Assembly: GCA_038503065.1 (NCBI GenBank)
Contig: JBCAMK010000017.1
Coordinates: 496,001-560,000 of the forward strand
From: Paragyromitra xinjiangensis
Taxonomy: Eukaryota; Ascomycota; Pezizomycetes; Pezizales; Discinaceae
Direction: 5' to 3'
DNA: 64,000 nt
Numbering within the stretch: position 1 is the first letter of the stretch; the number at the start of each line of letters is the position of its first letter. The position numbers were made by a program, and so were the translations under genes. The notes below the pieces were generated by a model that was not told where the DNA came from, made no database searches, and worked only from the letters and a program-made list of their open reading frames with translations. Positions 36,619 to 49,186 of the stretch are shown piece by piece.

Positions 36619-38746
36619 TTGGCTTCTAGAATAGGACATTCACCATTAGCATGAACCTGTGTTTCACAGGTGGCTTCGTTCTTTGATAATTATGTCTCAT
36701 TACATTATTAAAGTCCAACGAGGTCTTGGCAACGGATGGGTTATCGAAGGCACAACGGAGAGCGATTCCACTTCTTTGTCATGAGCTCTCCCAGGATGAG
36801 CCTCTAGCTCTTTATCCTTTAAGCCTTTGAAAAGATTAAAAATCTATTAAAACCTTAGCACGTCGTGAGTAAAACAGAGCCCGTGAAGTACCAACCCAAG
36901 CTGAGCGCAGTCAGTCCTTGAAGATACTGTATTGAGCCTAAGTAAGAATTCTAACTCATGTATACTTGCCAAGGAGAAATACGTCATAAGCCAAACGAGG
37001 CGCCGATATTCTCCTAGCCTTCTTCCCCGACATAATTAGACTTACCGAGTGATCATCGGTGTGCCCATGATAGGGCAAATCCATGGAAGGTTACCCTCCT
37101 TGCGGTGTGGCTTTAATCACCAACTTTGGAGTCTAGATTGTAGATCACAATCTCCTCACGTCACCTTAGAAGAACTGCATCTCCCTATCTCAGGAGGGCT
37201 TCTCCATCCAGGTAGCACCTAGTCTTCTGAGATATTCATCACTTCGCAACGCCTCTAACTCCTTTACCTATAGTTTCGCAGTTTGAGGTAGATGCAGAAT
37301 GGTCACGCTTCAATAGCTAATGTCGAAAAATCACGGAGGTTGGGCTAAATTGCTGCTTCTGCAGTATTTTTGGCCAGCGGTCTGAAGCGGTGATGATGTT
37401 ACTGCCCGGTTGGGGAGTTGACCACCCGAGTAGCAACGAAGAACGGCGAACGCTTTGATTCAGTGGAATTCACTAGATCGAGTCAGAGATGAAACTGCTG
37501 TCGGAGAAAGGCACCAATCTCCATCTTCGGAATCGTACAGGAATAACACCAAACTATCACACCTAGGACACACCAAAGACAGTTCATTTTCACTGCCTTT
37601 ATACCTCTTACCCGGCAGCAAAGCGAATACCACTGGGAGAGTCCGCACCAGCTCTAGATGAGCTGTACTTTATGCAGCAGCTTTTACAGCAGTCGAAAGT
37701 GCAACCCAGCTTAGTCTAGGACATGAGACGGATTCCCTAGCTCGACGAACCAACTAGAAACACGCCCCACAGGTCTGTCCACGAGGAGGCTTCGTGGTAA
37801 TCAAACAGCTGCTTGGGAGGTGAACCAATGTGACCATCCTGGACGACAGTGGACATACGATAATTGGCCATTCCGTAGGCGATTGTTGCCCGCCGGGTCA
37901 TGTTCTTTCGGAAAGAACCTAGCATTAAGCGAGCAATTAGCATGCTTCTCAAAAAGGATTGGACAACTATGCACCTAAAACACAATTTCAAGCCTTGTTC
38001 TATTCGGCGCTATAGCGACGGCTCGGCAAAAGCGAACATATAAGTTGCCAAGCCGGAAAATACAGGTATCGAGTGACATCTTATGACTAAAATAATAAAC
38101 AAGAAAATCTTGGGCTTAACTACAAAGGGAGTACAGACTCAAAAGCTAGTTATACTTTTGAGTTCAACTGAGAAGACTTACACCTGACAAAAACGACAGT
38201 TCTAGAAACCGAAACATCGATGCCAGCCTAAAATAGCGAGCGGAGCATAGTATCAGAGGGCATAGTAAGCAAGACTCTAGGTCAATTGAAACATGATTCC
38301 AGGGATCTTAAGTATTGTTAGTAATACTAATACCCAAAAGTCCAGTTTTGGAAACCCGGCAACGGGAAAATCTGAGCGGTTTCCGAACTGGAATGGTATG
38401 GCGATGCTATGTGTTTTGCAGATTCTGTATTGTATCCTACTAAAAGAGGATATGTGGCTAATCTATCGCTTTTAGGATATGTTAGCGCCGCCAGAAGAAA
38501 GTGAACCGTTGAATCCCATCGTCTTCTTCCACTCCCCCCATCTTCGAAGGGAACATACGGGTACATACCTCACTGGAGTTATTATATATTTGGGCATAGA
38601 GAGTATTTTCGTGCCCACAAGCAGAAACGTTAACCCCTTTAACATGCATCTTCCCCGAAAGCTTGTTAAAGGAAACTATCCCGACTTAGCCCTAACTGGG
38701 GTACGGCATCCGGGCATACACCGAGAGGTGCATATAAGGCTCTAGG

Positions 38747-38802
38747 TTTCTTGCGCTTCAACAGCTGTGCCGAAAATAAATTCGGCAGCTGTTGTCAAGA
38801 AA
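38747..38802. repeat. Short hairpin, 56 bp
   Basis: CAACAGCTGTGCCGAA pairs with TTCGGCAGCTGTTG (two bases missing) around a 6-base loop, and the outer TTTCTTG/CAAGAAA also pairs. Too small to be classed; may be the remains of an element or a chance hairpin. Confidence 0.5.
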
Positions 38803-41800
38803 TCTATGATTCAGTGCGTCAAACCTTATCCAGACCTCTCATTGAATACGGGATATACCGTGCCCTGTATTGCCGGGATTCAAAACTGGGCAAGTGGGAA
38901 TCGTTGACGCATCATTCTGTCAGAAAACCTGTTTTGACCAGGCAAATGTGCACCAGCTGGGCCAGCACCACACGCCCAAGCGCCTACTTGAAATTACAGG
39001 GAGGACTATCGTTGTAACTTGGCAGTGACTTTACGCCCGAGAGCGGCAGTTTAAAATTCGGGCCGGTGTGGCTTGAACAACAAACTATCTCAAAACTGGA
39101 GATCAGGGTCGCGCCTTGGATCTATCAGCATTTGGAAATAGACCTTTGTGATCGATTCTGGGCAAGTTTCTGCGAGGAATCTTGGCATATATCATCATCT
39201 GTGGGAGATGGATCGGCCTTACCCTAGAAGCACCATTACCATTGGCTATTAGCCCAGCTAATGCACTCCCCACTCTACACGAATGAGTCTCCGATTGAAA
39301 ATCTTCAGCCACTTGGCTTCACGCAAAGGGTCTGATTGCAGGTTTCGGATCCAGCTTAGATTTCAAGAGCAAAAACTTGGAAGATGACAAAATGTTGGTC
39401 CCTGATAGTGAACCCTCCGATGACTCCAGGCGACTAGTATCCCTGTCAGATCAGGAAAAATCTCAAATAGAAACTGAAGGAATATTTTTATTAGGAAAAC
39501 GTAGCCTTGGGAATCTCAAACCCCAATCGAAATCACAAGAAGGCGTAGGAATAATGGAGGGTAAAGTTTTCACTGGGGTTTTTATAAAATAGTGAACGCA
39601 GTGATCAACATTACTTATGATACATAGCAAGATATTCGTAGCAGTAAAAATTGCTAGGTGCGATCATTTCCATTCAACCTCAACATTGAAGAATTTTTAA
39701 GCCCATCAGAAAGTTCGGTACATGTAACCGTGGCTCAACGTGGCATGTACTCTACCTTACTTCCGCCCGGTATCGAATACTCTGCTCTCAGTAACAACGT
39801 GGTTAGGCCAGATCCACGAGAGATCTTGTGAGCCTGTTCAATGAGAGGGAGATGTTCCCCAGTGATCTTGGATCCCAAAATGTAGGACTATCACTGTAGG
39901 CGCCAATTCGCGCCACCTAAACCCCAATATTCTAGTTAAATTAGGATACATCTTTCATTTAGTTGGGCATCCAATAACGTAGCATCATAGTGTCACTTGA
40001 AGTGCGGCGTTGGCAACTCTCCCGTCTTTGGATCTTTCGGGAAGTACGAAGGAACTATTTTGAGGAGTTTAACAAGTAACCAAAACACCTCACTTTTCTA
40101 CGCCAATTATTTCCCAGACTCCTAGCGCACTCCTTCCGAGTTCCTTGGATAGTGTGCCTACATACATAGCTTAGTTCTGATACCAGGAAGCCTGGGAATG
40201 CCGCCTCTCGGCCTCACTTCCCCATTCCCTGACGCAAAAGCGGTTCCAGTGTTATGGTTTGATTTGATGATTCCACAGATTTCTTCTCGTTTCCTGACCC
40301 AAGCCAAGAGGGCACGACGGGGACATCCGCGGTTAAGCTCGAAAGGTCTCTAACCGTTCACGCCGAGAAAAAAGAAAAGAAAAGAAAAAATCTACTGGTG
40401 AAAAGCACAAAGCTGGGTACCACCTTGCCACTATGGCTTCGGAAGGGTTTTTTGTGAAGTTAGCTTTACATATGAAAGGGATTGGCCTTAAGAGTGACTG
40501 TTTTCATTGGTTGTCAGCTTAAATCCTAGGAGTTAACTAGACCAACACTTATGCGAAAGGGGTTTTGTATGAAGATCACTTACTTGGCTTCGACGGCGGT
40601 TCGCTCCGTGCGCAAAGTGTAGTGGCTGTGCGTGTGACACCGCCACAGTGATGCAGTCAATTTCCGTTTTCGAATCCCGCTGGAAACTAATCCTGAGACA
40701 AGTTCACGATACCAACAAAGAAGGAGGAGCAGGTTTGCGAGCCGCGCTTGCTTTTCGTCAGATTTTCACGCACACCAGATGTGGGGAAACAAGATTCGCT
40801 GCTGACCAGCAGACTGCATCCCGTTTTCACGTCAACTTGCCGCCGCTCAAGCCCATCTTGTCGCATTTTGTCGCATTTCGAATATCATCTAGACTGTGAT
40901 AGGGCGAACTCCGAGCTTGCATAGGCTCGCGTATCGACATACAAAACACAGGCCACAGATACCATCTCAGATTCTTAGTTGCGCAATCCTATTTTTACCA
41001 CTGCAGATTACCGTAGTCTCCAGAACGGAAAGAGCAGCGATTTTCAGATAATTGTCGAAAACCAAAGAAGCGACACGGGGGTGGAGGACTGTGATAACGG
41101 AGAATTCTGCGATTGTGGAGCCCTTGCTGTGGTTGAAATTACATTGACCAAAGATCTAGCCGGTAGATTTTGCAGCTGTCCCGCTAGGAATTTAATTTGG
41201 TTCCGAAATTCGAATCCTGTTCCCCTCTTTGGGGCACAAAACTGCATCCGATACGAAGTGTGGTGTCAAGGTATCCAGAATACAGTCCAGGTCTGTAGCC
41301 CGCATACTGGGCACGGAAACGGTGCCTAATGAAGCCTGATTGGCTCGTGAAAGAAGTGAACTGGAAAAAGCGGCCTGGAGAGCTTGACACATCGTTGCGT
41401 CGTTTCAGCGGGATCCGGCAACTCCTGACGCGTTTAATGTTTAGAAGTCAAAACGGGCTCCAGAAGCTTTTGAGACGAGACACCGTCATGATCACCATCA
41501 TTATCACAAGTTAGTTTATGGTGATGAGTGTAGAAAGTGTAGAAAGAGGTACATCTGCTCGTACCTAACGCTCTCAGGTTCAGCGGAACAAAGACCCAAG
41601 GGCGCTAGCCACTGCTAGGTCTTCAAGCCAAAATGCGCTTACGGATAGCTAGGAGAGACCCCGAGCCTCGTCATTTCCAGGATCGTCGGTTGTGGATGTG
41701 AGAGGCAAACGGCGGCAGCGGATTTCCAGCCAACCGAAGCCGTTTCCAGCATCCTCTGTTGGCTGCCCCCCTGTTCGCATCCAGGAGCCCAGGAATGCTC

Positions 41801-42884
41801 CCTGGGAATCGAAAATCCGATTTCATCGACGATGGAAGTTCCGGATATGGGTTAAGAAGTATTGATAGCAATTAGTGGACGGATCTTTCTCCCGTGGCGT
41901 TTGCCTGTCAACCACAGCAGCCGTGCATTGAAAACAAGGTGGAACGCGCTATAAGCAGTGTGGCTCTACTCTATGCACTCGCCCGCGCACCCATACTAGC
42001 CCCCGCAAACCGCTGTACCACACTCTTTTCTCTTTTGGAGGTGTTCTAAAACTCGCCGAAAGGTAGTGTATGGCATCACTGCACGTAAGCCACAAGTTTC
42101 CTATGATGGTGTCCGAACCGGCGGGATGCAGATCACAGTTGCCCATTGTAGATTGACGAGGATGAGATTCGCGTTCAAGAATTAATGGCCTAGGCCTCTC
42201 CATGCAAGTACGATTGCAGCCCGTTGTAGAAGCAGGAGCACAACAGTGGCTACATAACTAGACATATTCCATCTGCCAGCAGTTCTTATACTGCCAGCCT
42301 CACCTCAAATTCGCTTTACTGTCACAGCTCAGCGGGCTTTGTTCTATCCAGGTGGTCTAGTATTCGAGGTTACGAAATAATTGTGCTTGGACCGGACGAC
42401 AACCCTCGCCATTTATCTCTGTCCATCGCCAGTTTCTACTCATTCTAAACGCTCTTCCGTACCATACCTAACGAGAGGGACTATCATCTTTCCTCCCTAT
42501 TTCGCCTTCATCCTTCGTTGAGCCATTTACTTCTCTCTCGTTCTTTCTCTCCTACCTGGCTGAAATTCCACTATTTCATCGCTTTCCATTGCCATTTCTG
42601 TTGTAATCGTCATAGGCTCGGCAACACTGGCATCATTACTCTCCATTCTCCCTCTCATCTCGAAGCTAGGGTGACTGGGTCGAATCTCCTTCTCCCAGTC
42701 ACTTCTTCAAAACCCTTCTGCAAGGTTTCTCAGTTGCAGTCTTAACTTCCCCTAATCTTCTACACTGCTTTTTGTTGGATTTTTGGCTCGTCTGGTGCGT
42801 TTCCTATAATAGCTTGGGAGTTTTCTCAGAAACACAGTTTCCGTTTAAATATAAATTCCACTCACGCACCTATAAATCATCGTC

Positions 42885-44219
42885 ATGAGTGCTGTCGCCG
42901 CACCGTCACAGCAAGCCGCAATCCTTCCATCCGCGAGCACTCCCGGATTTTTCTCGTCGGCGTTTTTGGAGTTGAACGTATTCGATCAATGTTTCTCGTC
43001 ACTCACTGGCGAATCAACAACGTCAGATCAGAAAATGAACTCTCATACTGACAACATGGCTTCTCCAAAATCTATTTCTCTGGGACGTCAAAACAGTGGA
43101 AGTGAATATCATGCTTCACTCGGCTTGGGGTTGTCCAATCCTGTTCTGCAGGAGAAAAGACATTCTCTCCATCTCCCCCAAAGCCCTATTCCGTCATATG
43201 AAGCGGAACGTCGCTTTTCTTTGCCGGTAGGGCCCCAAGGTTTCGACACATCCTTACCAGCAATCGACCAATTTCAGACTGATAGACGTTGGTCCCATCA
43301 TCAATCTTCACATCCTTCCTTTTCGAGATCTAGCCCTGCATGGATGACTGCTTCGGAACATGATCAACCGTATTCACGTCATAAATCAGACATCTCTCCC
43401 TCGTTACAGTCAATCGCTATTCCTCATCCAACTCCTCCAAGTTCTACTCATTCCGATTCGCCTGCCAATAATTTCAACTCTGATGGGGCTTTGCAAACTA
43501 CCATGACCCCGATTGACAGCCTGTCCCCACTAGACACTCTGATCACCGACAGTACAACGGAAGTTCACGGCCAGTACACACCTCCATCGGATAGCCCCGC
43601 GGTTCAAAATCCAACCTATTTCAATGGCTCTAGTTCCGGCAACGACTCTAGCCTCCCTCCCCCGTCCCAAAAGAGCACACGAGTGAAGCGAGGATTGACG
43701 AAGTCTGGGTCATCGAGCTCTCGTAGGTCGAGGAGGAATGGCGAAGGATCTGCAGCTGAGCAAGAGGAGAATGCGAACGATGTGAAGCGGAGAAGGTTTC
43801 TCGAACGTAATAGGGTTGCTGCGAGCAAGTGTCGCCTGAAGAAAAAGCAATGGATGCAAGAGCTTGAGACTAATGCCCGCAAGGCACAGTCCGACTCTAA
43901 GCACCTTCATGGGATGGTTGGTATTCTGAGGGAGGAGCTGCTGCGTTTGAAGGGAGAACTTTTGAAGCATTCTAGCTGTGGCTGTGAGCAGATCTCGACA
44001 TATCTCCTGAACGAAGCTGCGAAGGTTGCCGAGGGAGCACATAGGTCGATGACGGCGCTACAGCAAAGCGCAAATCAAGTTACCGCTGCTCAAATTCAAT
44101 ACAGCAATCGTAGCGAAGGTTCAGAGCAGTTCGACGACGAGGACATGATCGATATGGAGGACGACGATGCAGATCTTCAGGAGCCTCCAAGCGGTGGTGG
44201 TAGCGAACACAGCGGTTAA
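42885..44219 (+). CDS. CREB/ATF-type bZIP transcription factor (AtfB-like)
   Basis: Nuclear DNA-binding regulator, 444 aa, single exon. The basic region starts at about residue 301 (KRRRFLERNRVAASKCRLKK) and leads into a leucine zipper with LHGMVGILREELLRLKGELL. A cysteine-rich end of zipper follows (HSSCGCEQISTYLL). The FLERNR...A.KCR signature places it in the fungal CREB/ATF group; the HxxCGC..I..YL extension suits AtfB-like rather than AtfA-like members. In Aspergillus such factors act in stress responses and conidial tolerance, so a stress role is likely but inferred. The N-terminal 280 residues are Ser/Pro/Gln-rich with no clear domain. The C-terminus is acidic (DDEDMIDMEDDDADLQE). The ATG follows an A/T-rich, TATA-like stretch (42846-42876) and a long C/T-rich leader. 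Confidence 0.9.
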   Translation: MSAVAAPSQQAAILPSASTPGFFSSAFLELNVFDQCFSSLTGESTTSDQKMNSHTDNMASPKSISLGRQNSGSEYHASLGLGLSNPVLQEKRHSLHLPQSPIPSYEAERRFSLPVGPQGFDTSLPAIDQFQTDRRWSHHQSSHPSFSRSSPAWMTASEHDQPYSRHKSDISPSLQSIAIPHPTPPSSTHSDSPANNFNSDGALQTTMTPIDSLSPLDTLITDSTTEVHGQYTPPSDSPAVQNPTYFNGSSSGNDSSLPPPSQKSTRVKRGLTKSGSSSSRRSRRNGEGSAAEQEENANDVKRRRFLERNRVAASKCRLKKKQWMQELETNARKAQSDSKHLHGMVGILREELLRLKGELLKHSSCGCEQISTYLLNEAAKVAEGAHRSMTALQQSANQVTAAQIQYSNRSEGSEQFDDEDMIDMEDDDADLQEPPSGGGSEHSG

Positions 44220-46089
44220 AAAACTAATATGTTTTTTTTACTTTTATTCTTTTGGCTGTGTTAAAAGCATGATCAGGAGTACGCGTGTTTGGGTTGCTCG
44301 TTCAATTTCACACCGCTTCCTAATTTTCCTTGTTGATCTTTGTTTCTGATCTGCTTTGGCTGGGCTTTTGACCAGGCTTCTTTTCTTGTTCAATACGTTT
44401 CAGTGTAGCATGCTGACACTTTTATTTGTTTGCTTCACAAGTACCTATGCTTTTGAGGCGAGGAGTTCACAGGGCGAGGGAAGCCTCTTGCTTTGTGAAG
44501 GACTCAGTGTGGTCTTTATGTCTGTAGATATAACGTTTGTTCTTCCCCCCCTTTTTTCCTATCTCTTATTTTTCATAATTACACAACCACCACGACAGAA
44601 CACGAGGGTGGATACGACATTGCTGTAAGTAAAAATGGGCAGCAGGAGTTATAGGGTTTTCGTTCTCTCATGGTTTCTTCTAACGGCTCCTCGGTTCTTT
44701 GGTTCTTTGGTTTTTCGGATTGTTCTTGCTTTTCATCTACCTGTAAAAGTAGAGAGCTTGTGGGCTGAAAGTAATTTGTTACTTTTCCTGCAAGCTCTCT
44801 GCAAGATACACATATATATTCGGGAAGGGTGTTTGCATAATATTTAAAGACAAGTTAGGAAAAATATGTAAGAGTTGCAAAACGCAGCCATCTAGCTGTG
44901 CCAGCCCGGCTATTAGAAAGGGCTGGGCATTGTATTTGAGATCAAAGAACTCTGTGTAGGATGGCTACTAGTAATCATTATCTGTCAGTTGTCTCTGCAA
45001 CAAGGGAAGCTCCTGGGGGGTACACTCTTTCGGAGAGATTCTTGGTAAGGGAGGTTCTCAAAGGTTCCATGCAGACTGGGGAACGGAAATGTCATAAAAG
45101 CGGCGCGGCGTGACGCAACTCATCATGTGACAGTACTATTTCTCGCCTTGAGCCTCTGTCACGGTAAAATGATGAATGCCAAGGATAAGCATCCTCCCCA
45201 GGAAAACCTGCTTACCTACAAACTATTCTGATAAGACGGAAAAAGCAGCTCCTTCCCCCCTTCTATCCCTCGCCCTTTCCTTCTTTCGCAGCCGGTCACG
45301 GACTTTTTCCCCTCGGACCAGAACGGTCGCTTGTTTCTCACCATTAGCAATCCTGGTTTTCTCCTCGCCGGTCACAAGGAATAGTAACCATCTGCTAGAT
45401 CACCGCAGCCTAGTGGCTTTCAAGGAGAAAGCTCCAACATCACAGATAACGACAGCCCCGCACTATGTCGAGCGTAGGCTTTTGATAATAGCTCAAAAGC
45501 AAGAAAATTTCCTTCTAGCACAATGACGATTAGGGAGGCTGTCAACTCATGAGCTATACAAGTTACTTTATCTTAGTCAATGATTTCCACTACTACACTA
45601 CCAACACTCCCCCGGATTCCGGAGGTGTGGGAGCGATATCACTCGCTAGCTAGCTAGCTGGCAAGGTTTCGCTAAAGAGCCTAGATTTGGCGTGGGGTTG
45701 TGGGGGGCGAGACACTACTGTAATGGTTGTGTGCAACTCACCGTCTTTACTAGTGTTTGGGATGCCGTGATCCTGATGGGGGTTGTTGGTAAGGCTTAGG
45801 GCCGAGACTGTATTACTCGCTAAGGAGGCGAGAAGCTTGGGTTGGAGACATAAGATATCACTCAGTGCTTTGGTGGTGTCGTAGAAGGCAGGTGTGGGCT
45901 ATGCTTATGCTATGAGGGTTTGTGGTTCTTCTGGAACTTTCTAGGTAGAGACCAATGAAGCGGGGAGCAATATATCCAGATAAATAGATATTCCGGGTGA
46001 TTGGTTAATCCACACCCAGAAAACGGCCTGTGCAGTCTTAAATTTCAACCCATTCTATACACAACTGAGCTCAATCCATTGATATACAC
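44220..46089. other. Intergenic region, 1.9 kb
   Basis: T-rich 3' flank of the bZIP gene, then sequence without a supported gene. A short hairpin-like stretch lies near 44892-44930 (AGCCCGGCT and AGGGCTGGGC) and a GCTAGCTAGCTAGCT tract near 45645. Confidence 0.4.
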
Positions 46090-47794
46090 CTACTCCTTAA
46101 CCCACTGAATATACCCCTCCTCCCCCTTCTCCGTCTTCCTCTGCAATATATCCAGAACTTTCTCCCTTACCCCCGCCTTCCCGCTTTTCCCATCCACAAA
46201 CATCTTCACCAATTGATCCTTCACGAACTTGCCTCTAGCCAAAACACTCCTCACCTCATGCTCACTCGGGAGTCCCAATCCAGCATGCGGGTAAAAAGAA
46301 TAATCATTCGGACCACCAGCGGGCCTTAATAAAGCCAGCCTTGTCTCCCCCTCCTTAGGAGTCACGAAATCCTCAGCAACCTTCTCAGGCGTTTCCTCGA
46401 TCGTAGTAGGATCCCATTCCGGCCGTTCGGCGGACTTCTGGGCGAGGACTGTCTCGACCCCGTTGACGAAATCAGGATGTGTCATAAACTTGGATGCGAC
46501 GGAGTATTCGCGCTGGAAGGCCTCGCTGATGGTCCATTCAGAGCTGAGGCCGAGACGCATTAGGCGGAGGGTGACGCGGAGGGAGGTGGGAGAGCGTAGA
46601 CGTAGTGTGGAGATGGTTTTGTCTGCCCAAGGTGTTTTTTCGGCTTCGAGGGCTTGGAGGATTTCTTCGAGCGTGTTGAAGGCGAAGCAGCTAGTCGGGT
46701 TAGTTTACGTTGGGAAGGGGGAAAGGAGGACTTACCGGTCAATTGCTTTACGGACTTCTCCAGCAAGCTTGATAGGCTCGCCGGGGAGACCAGTAAAGAA
46801 TTCTTCAATTGTGCTGTTGATAACATCCCATTTCTCTTCCCGAGGAGCACGATCATCGAAATTCAGCTCGGAAAGACGTTGTTCCAGATCCGGCAGACTT
46901 GAAGAATGTAGATAATGCGTAGCAATACCAGAATACCTATCACCCTATTAGCACCCCACCATAGCCCCACCAAAAGAAGCCCCACATACATCGTCTGCAC
47001 TCCCCTCAACTGCTCTCCCGTCAACGCCAAATACGTCCCAATCTGCCCCTCCAGTCTCGGCAAAAAGAAACTAGCCCCCACGTCCGGAAAAAACCCAATC
47101 TTGGTCTCCGGCATTGCGAGGATTGTCCGCTCTGTAGCAATCCGGAATGGCGCATGTACGCTCAACCCTACCCCACCGCCCATAGTAACACCGTCCATAA
47201 ACGCGATGTAGGGCTTCTTGTAAGTCGCGATGAGATGGTCGAGACGGTATTCGAGTCCGAAGTAGTCGATTGCTTTCTGCACGCCTTCCGTCCCCTCCTC
47301 TTTAATCAGTCTGGCGAGACTGCCGACGTCGCCCCCGGCGCAGAGGGCTTTTTCACCGGCGCCTTTGAGGATTATGATGTTGGCTAGTTGTGATTTCTCC
47401 CATTCCTATAGTATATTAGTAAGAGGGGAGGAAAAGTTTTGCATTGAGGCGATGAACTTGTAGTCTGGGAACAATCTTCCGCGCCATTGATCCATCTAGA
47501 GCATTATATTTTGGAGGACGATTGAGCTCGATTGTCCGTACGCCGAAATTGGAATTGAAAAGGACGTCATTCGGGTCGTCGCCTTCTTGCTCTTTAATCA
47601 CTGGTATCGATGAGGAGGTGGACATCTAATTGGGTTATTCTTGTTAGTGTTGAGTTGCCTTCTACTTCTGGAGGATTCACCTTTTGAAACGCGGGATTGA
47701 GGATTTTTGCTCTCAAGGGCATGATGATCTGCGGTCTTGACACGAAGCCCAGAGTCGAGGTCGCTCGGGCACAGAAACTAGGTCTTAACAGCAT
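46090..47794 (-). CDS. EHD3: Mitochondrial 3-hydroxyisobutyryl-CoA hydrolase
   Basis: Crotonase-fold thioesterase of valine breakdown, releasing 3-hydroxyisobutyrate from its CoA ester in mitochondria. Exons on the minus strand: 47794-47681, 47625-47458, 47405-46990, 46936-46736, 46690-46090 (1500 nt, 499 aa, almost exactly the length of yeast Ehd3). All four introns are 45-56 nt and canonical. The presequence is MLLRPSFCARATSTLGFVSR, rich in Arg/Ser. Then VRTIELNRPPKYNALD, ALCAGGDV (oxyanion hole), AFMDGVTMGGGVGLSVH, and PETKIGFFPDVGASFFL with the acidic catalytic region. LRGVQTMYSGIATHYLHSS and MRLGLSSEWTISEAFQREY follow. The order and spacing match the family throughout. It lies 235 bases downstream of the uL4m gene on the same strand. 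Confidence 0.95.
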
Positions 47795-48029
47795 GCGGTG
47801 AGCGAGTTTGTGGTTAGTTGTTGGGCGGATATGCGGGTGGTGGGATGGGGATGTTGGAGGTTGCAGATGTTGTTGCCTCGGTTGGAGGAGGTTATACTTG
47901 ATTGGTGGAGAAGTCACATAATTGGTGGGGGAAGGAATATCATGAATAGTAGATCTACTGTTTTTTTAAAAGATGCTGTTTTACATGTTTGGGTGGATAT
48001 GAGTTCTATTTTTTTATTTTATCTACTTT

Positions 48030-49030
48030 TTATATCGCGATACCGTGTTCCTGTTGGAACCATAGTAGGGCTTCTCTCTCAATGACAATTCTACCCATTT
48101 CCAGCTGTTTGAAAAGTGTCAGTGATATAAATCCCATATTAGATAGCCAGAACCCATAGCAAATACTCACAATATCCTTAACATCCACCTCCTCCTTCAA
48201 CAGCACCCTCCCATCCCTCCCGAGTTCCTCCATCGCCTTCTTCAAATTCGGCCTCTCCCCCGCCACAACCAACGTGCTCCTCCCATCATCATGACCCCAC
48301 GAATTCTGCCTCAATATACCCAACACCAACCCCGGATCCGCCTCTAGCACCTCCATCTCATCCTCCATAACCACCAACTGACCTCTCCGGTACCGGTAAC
48401 TCAACGCGGTACGCCACGCAAGATCATATATCTTCCTTGGCAGTTTCGTACTGAAGTCGCGGGGTTTCGGGCCATGGGCTACACCTCCTCCTCTAAGCAT
48501 GGGGGAGTCACGGTCTCCGAGACGGGCTCGACCGGTCCCTTTTTGGGGACGGATCTTTTTGGAGGAACCGTGGACTTCGCGACGCCATTTGGTTGATGCG
48601 AGGCCGAGACGGTGGGAGTCGCCTTCGAAGACGACGGCGCGGTGGAGGATGTCGCGGCGGAGGGGAGCGAAGAGGAATGTGGATGGGAAGGGCTCGAAAC
48701 GGGAGGGCTCGAGAGTGGGGAATTTGTAGAGGGTGGTGAGGACGGTTGGTGCTGTGGGGTGTTAGATGTAGTTTGTAGGGGAAGGGGGGACTTACGTTTA
48801 CGGTAGGCGAAGGATTGAGGGACGGGGGGGTCGGCGGGGAGGGTTTTGATAGTGCTGGGTTGAAGTTCTGCTTCTGTGGCCATTGATCGAGTTTGCGTGA
48901 ATGTCTACCAGCGTCAGAACCCCATCTACTCAAAGTGGGGTTTGAGAGAAAATACCTTCAACACATCCCGCAGTGATCCAATTCCCCCATATCTAATCCC
49001 ACTCCGTACTCCAGTAATCCTCATAGCCAT
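48030..49030 (-). CDS. Mitochondrial large-subunit ribosomal protein uL4m
   Basis: uL4 of the mitochondrial ribosome (yeast YmL6), near the exit tunnel. Exons on the minus strand: 49030-48956, 48904-48796, 48751-48171, 48104-48030 (840 nt, 279 aa). I place the start in a short first exon (MAMRITGVRSGIRYGGIGS, a typical mitochondrial presequence), which splices in phase to TFTQTRSMATEAELQ. An alternative start is the ATG at 48883 in exon 2, which would lack the presequence. Family motifs: LHRAVVFEGDSHRLGLASTK, SSKKIRPQKGTGRARLGDR, RGGGVAHGPKPRDFSTKLPR and LAWRTALSYRYRRGQL. The final exon gives LEMGRIVIEREALLWFQQEH. It is head-to-head with mL38. Confidence 0.94.
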
Positions 49031-49186
49031 ATCGTTCAATCCTTCGCTCCGCGATGTCGTTGCGATGGATAGAAGTCGGTTGACGATGGAGCATCACCAC
49101 CGAGGGTTAGGGCGGGAAACTTTTCTCGCACCTCACGCCGATCTCACCCCACCAAAAAAACATCTCATACCCCCACCAACACCATA
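49031..49186. promoter_or_regulatory. Compact bidirectional promoter of two mitoribosomal genes
   Basis: Only 156 bases lie between the start codons of uL4m (minus) and mL38 (plus). All core promoter elements and both leaders must fit in this space, suggesting shared control. Confidence 0.7.

Larger units (their letters stand above)
35536..42884. other. Gene-poor region, 7.3 kb
   Basis: The longest gene-free stretch of the window. The open frames are short, without motifs, and scattered over both strands. It holds a MITE-like element (36453-36618), a short hairpin (38747-38802) and TACATGTA copies at 36279 and 39719. The last 400 bases before 42885 are C/T-rich and look like the promoter and long leader of the bZIP gene. 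I see no recognisable transposase or reverse transcriptase. Confidence 0.5.

Noticed and set aside
40660..40690. T-loop-like sequence TTCGAATCCCGC suggesting a tRNA
   Set aside because: No matching T stem, anticodon arm or acceptor stem around it.
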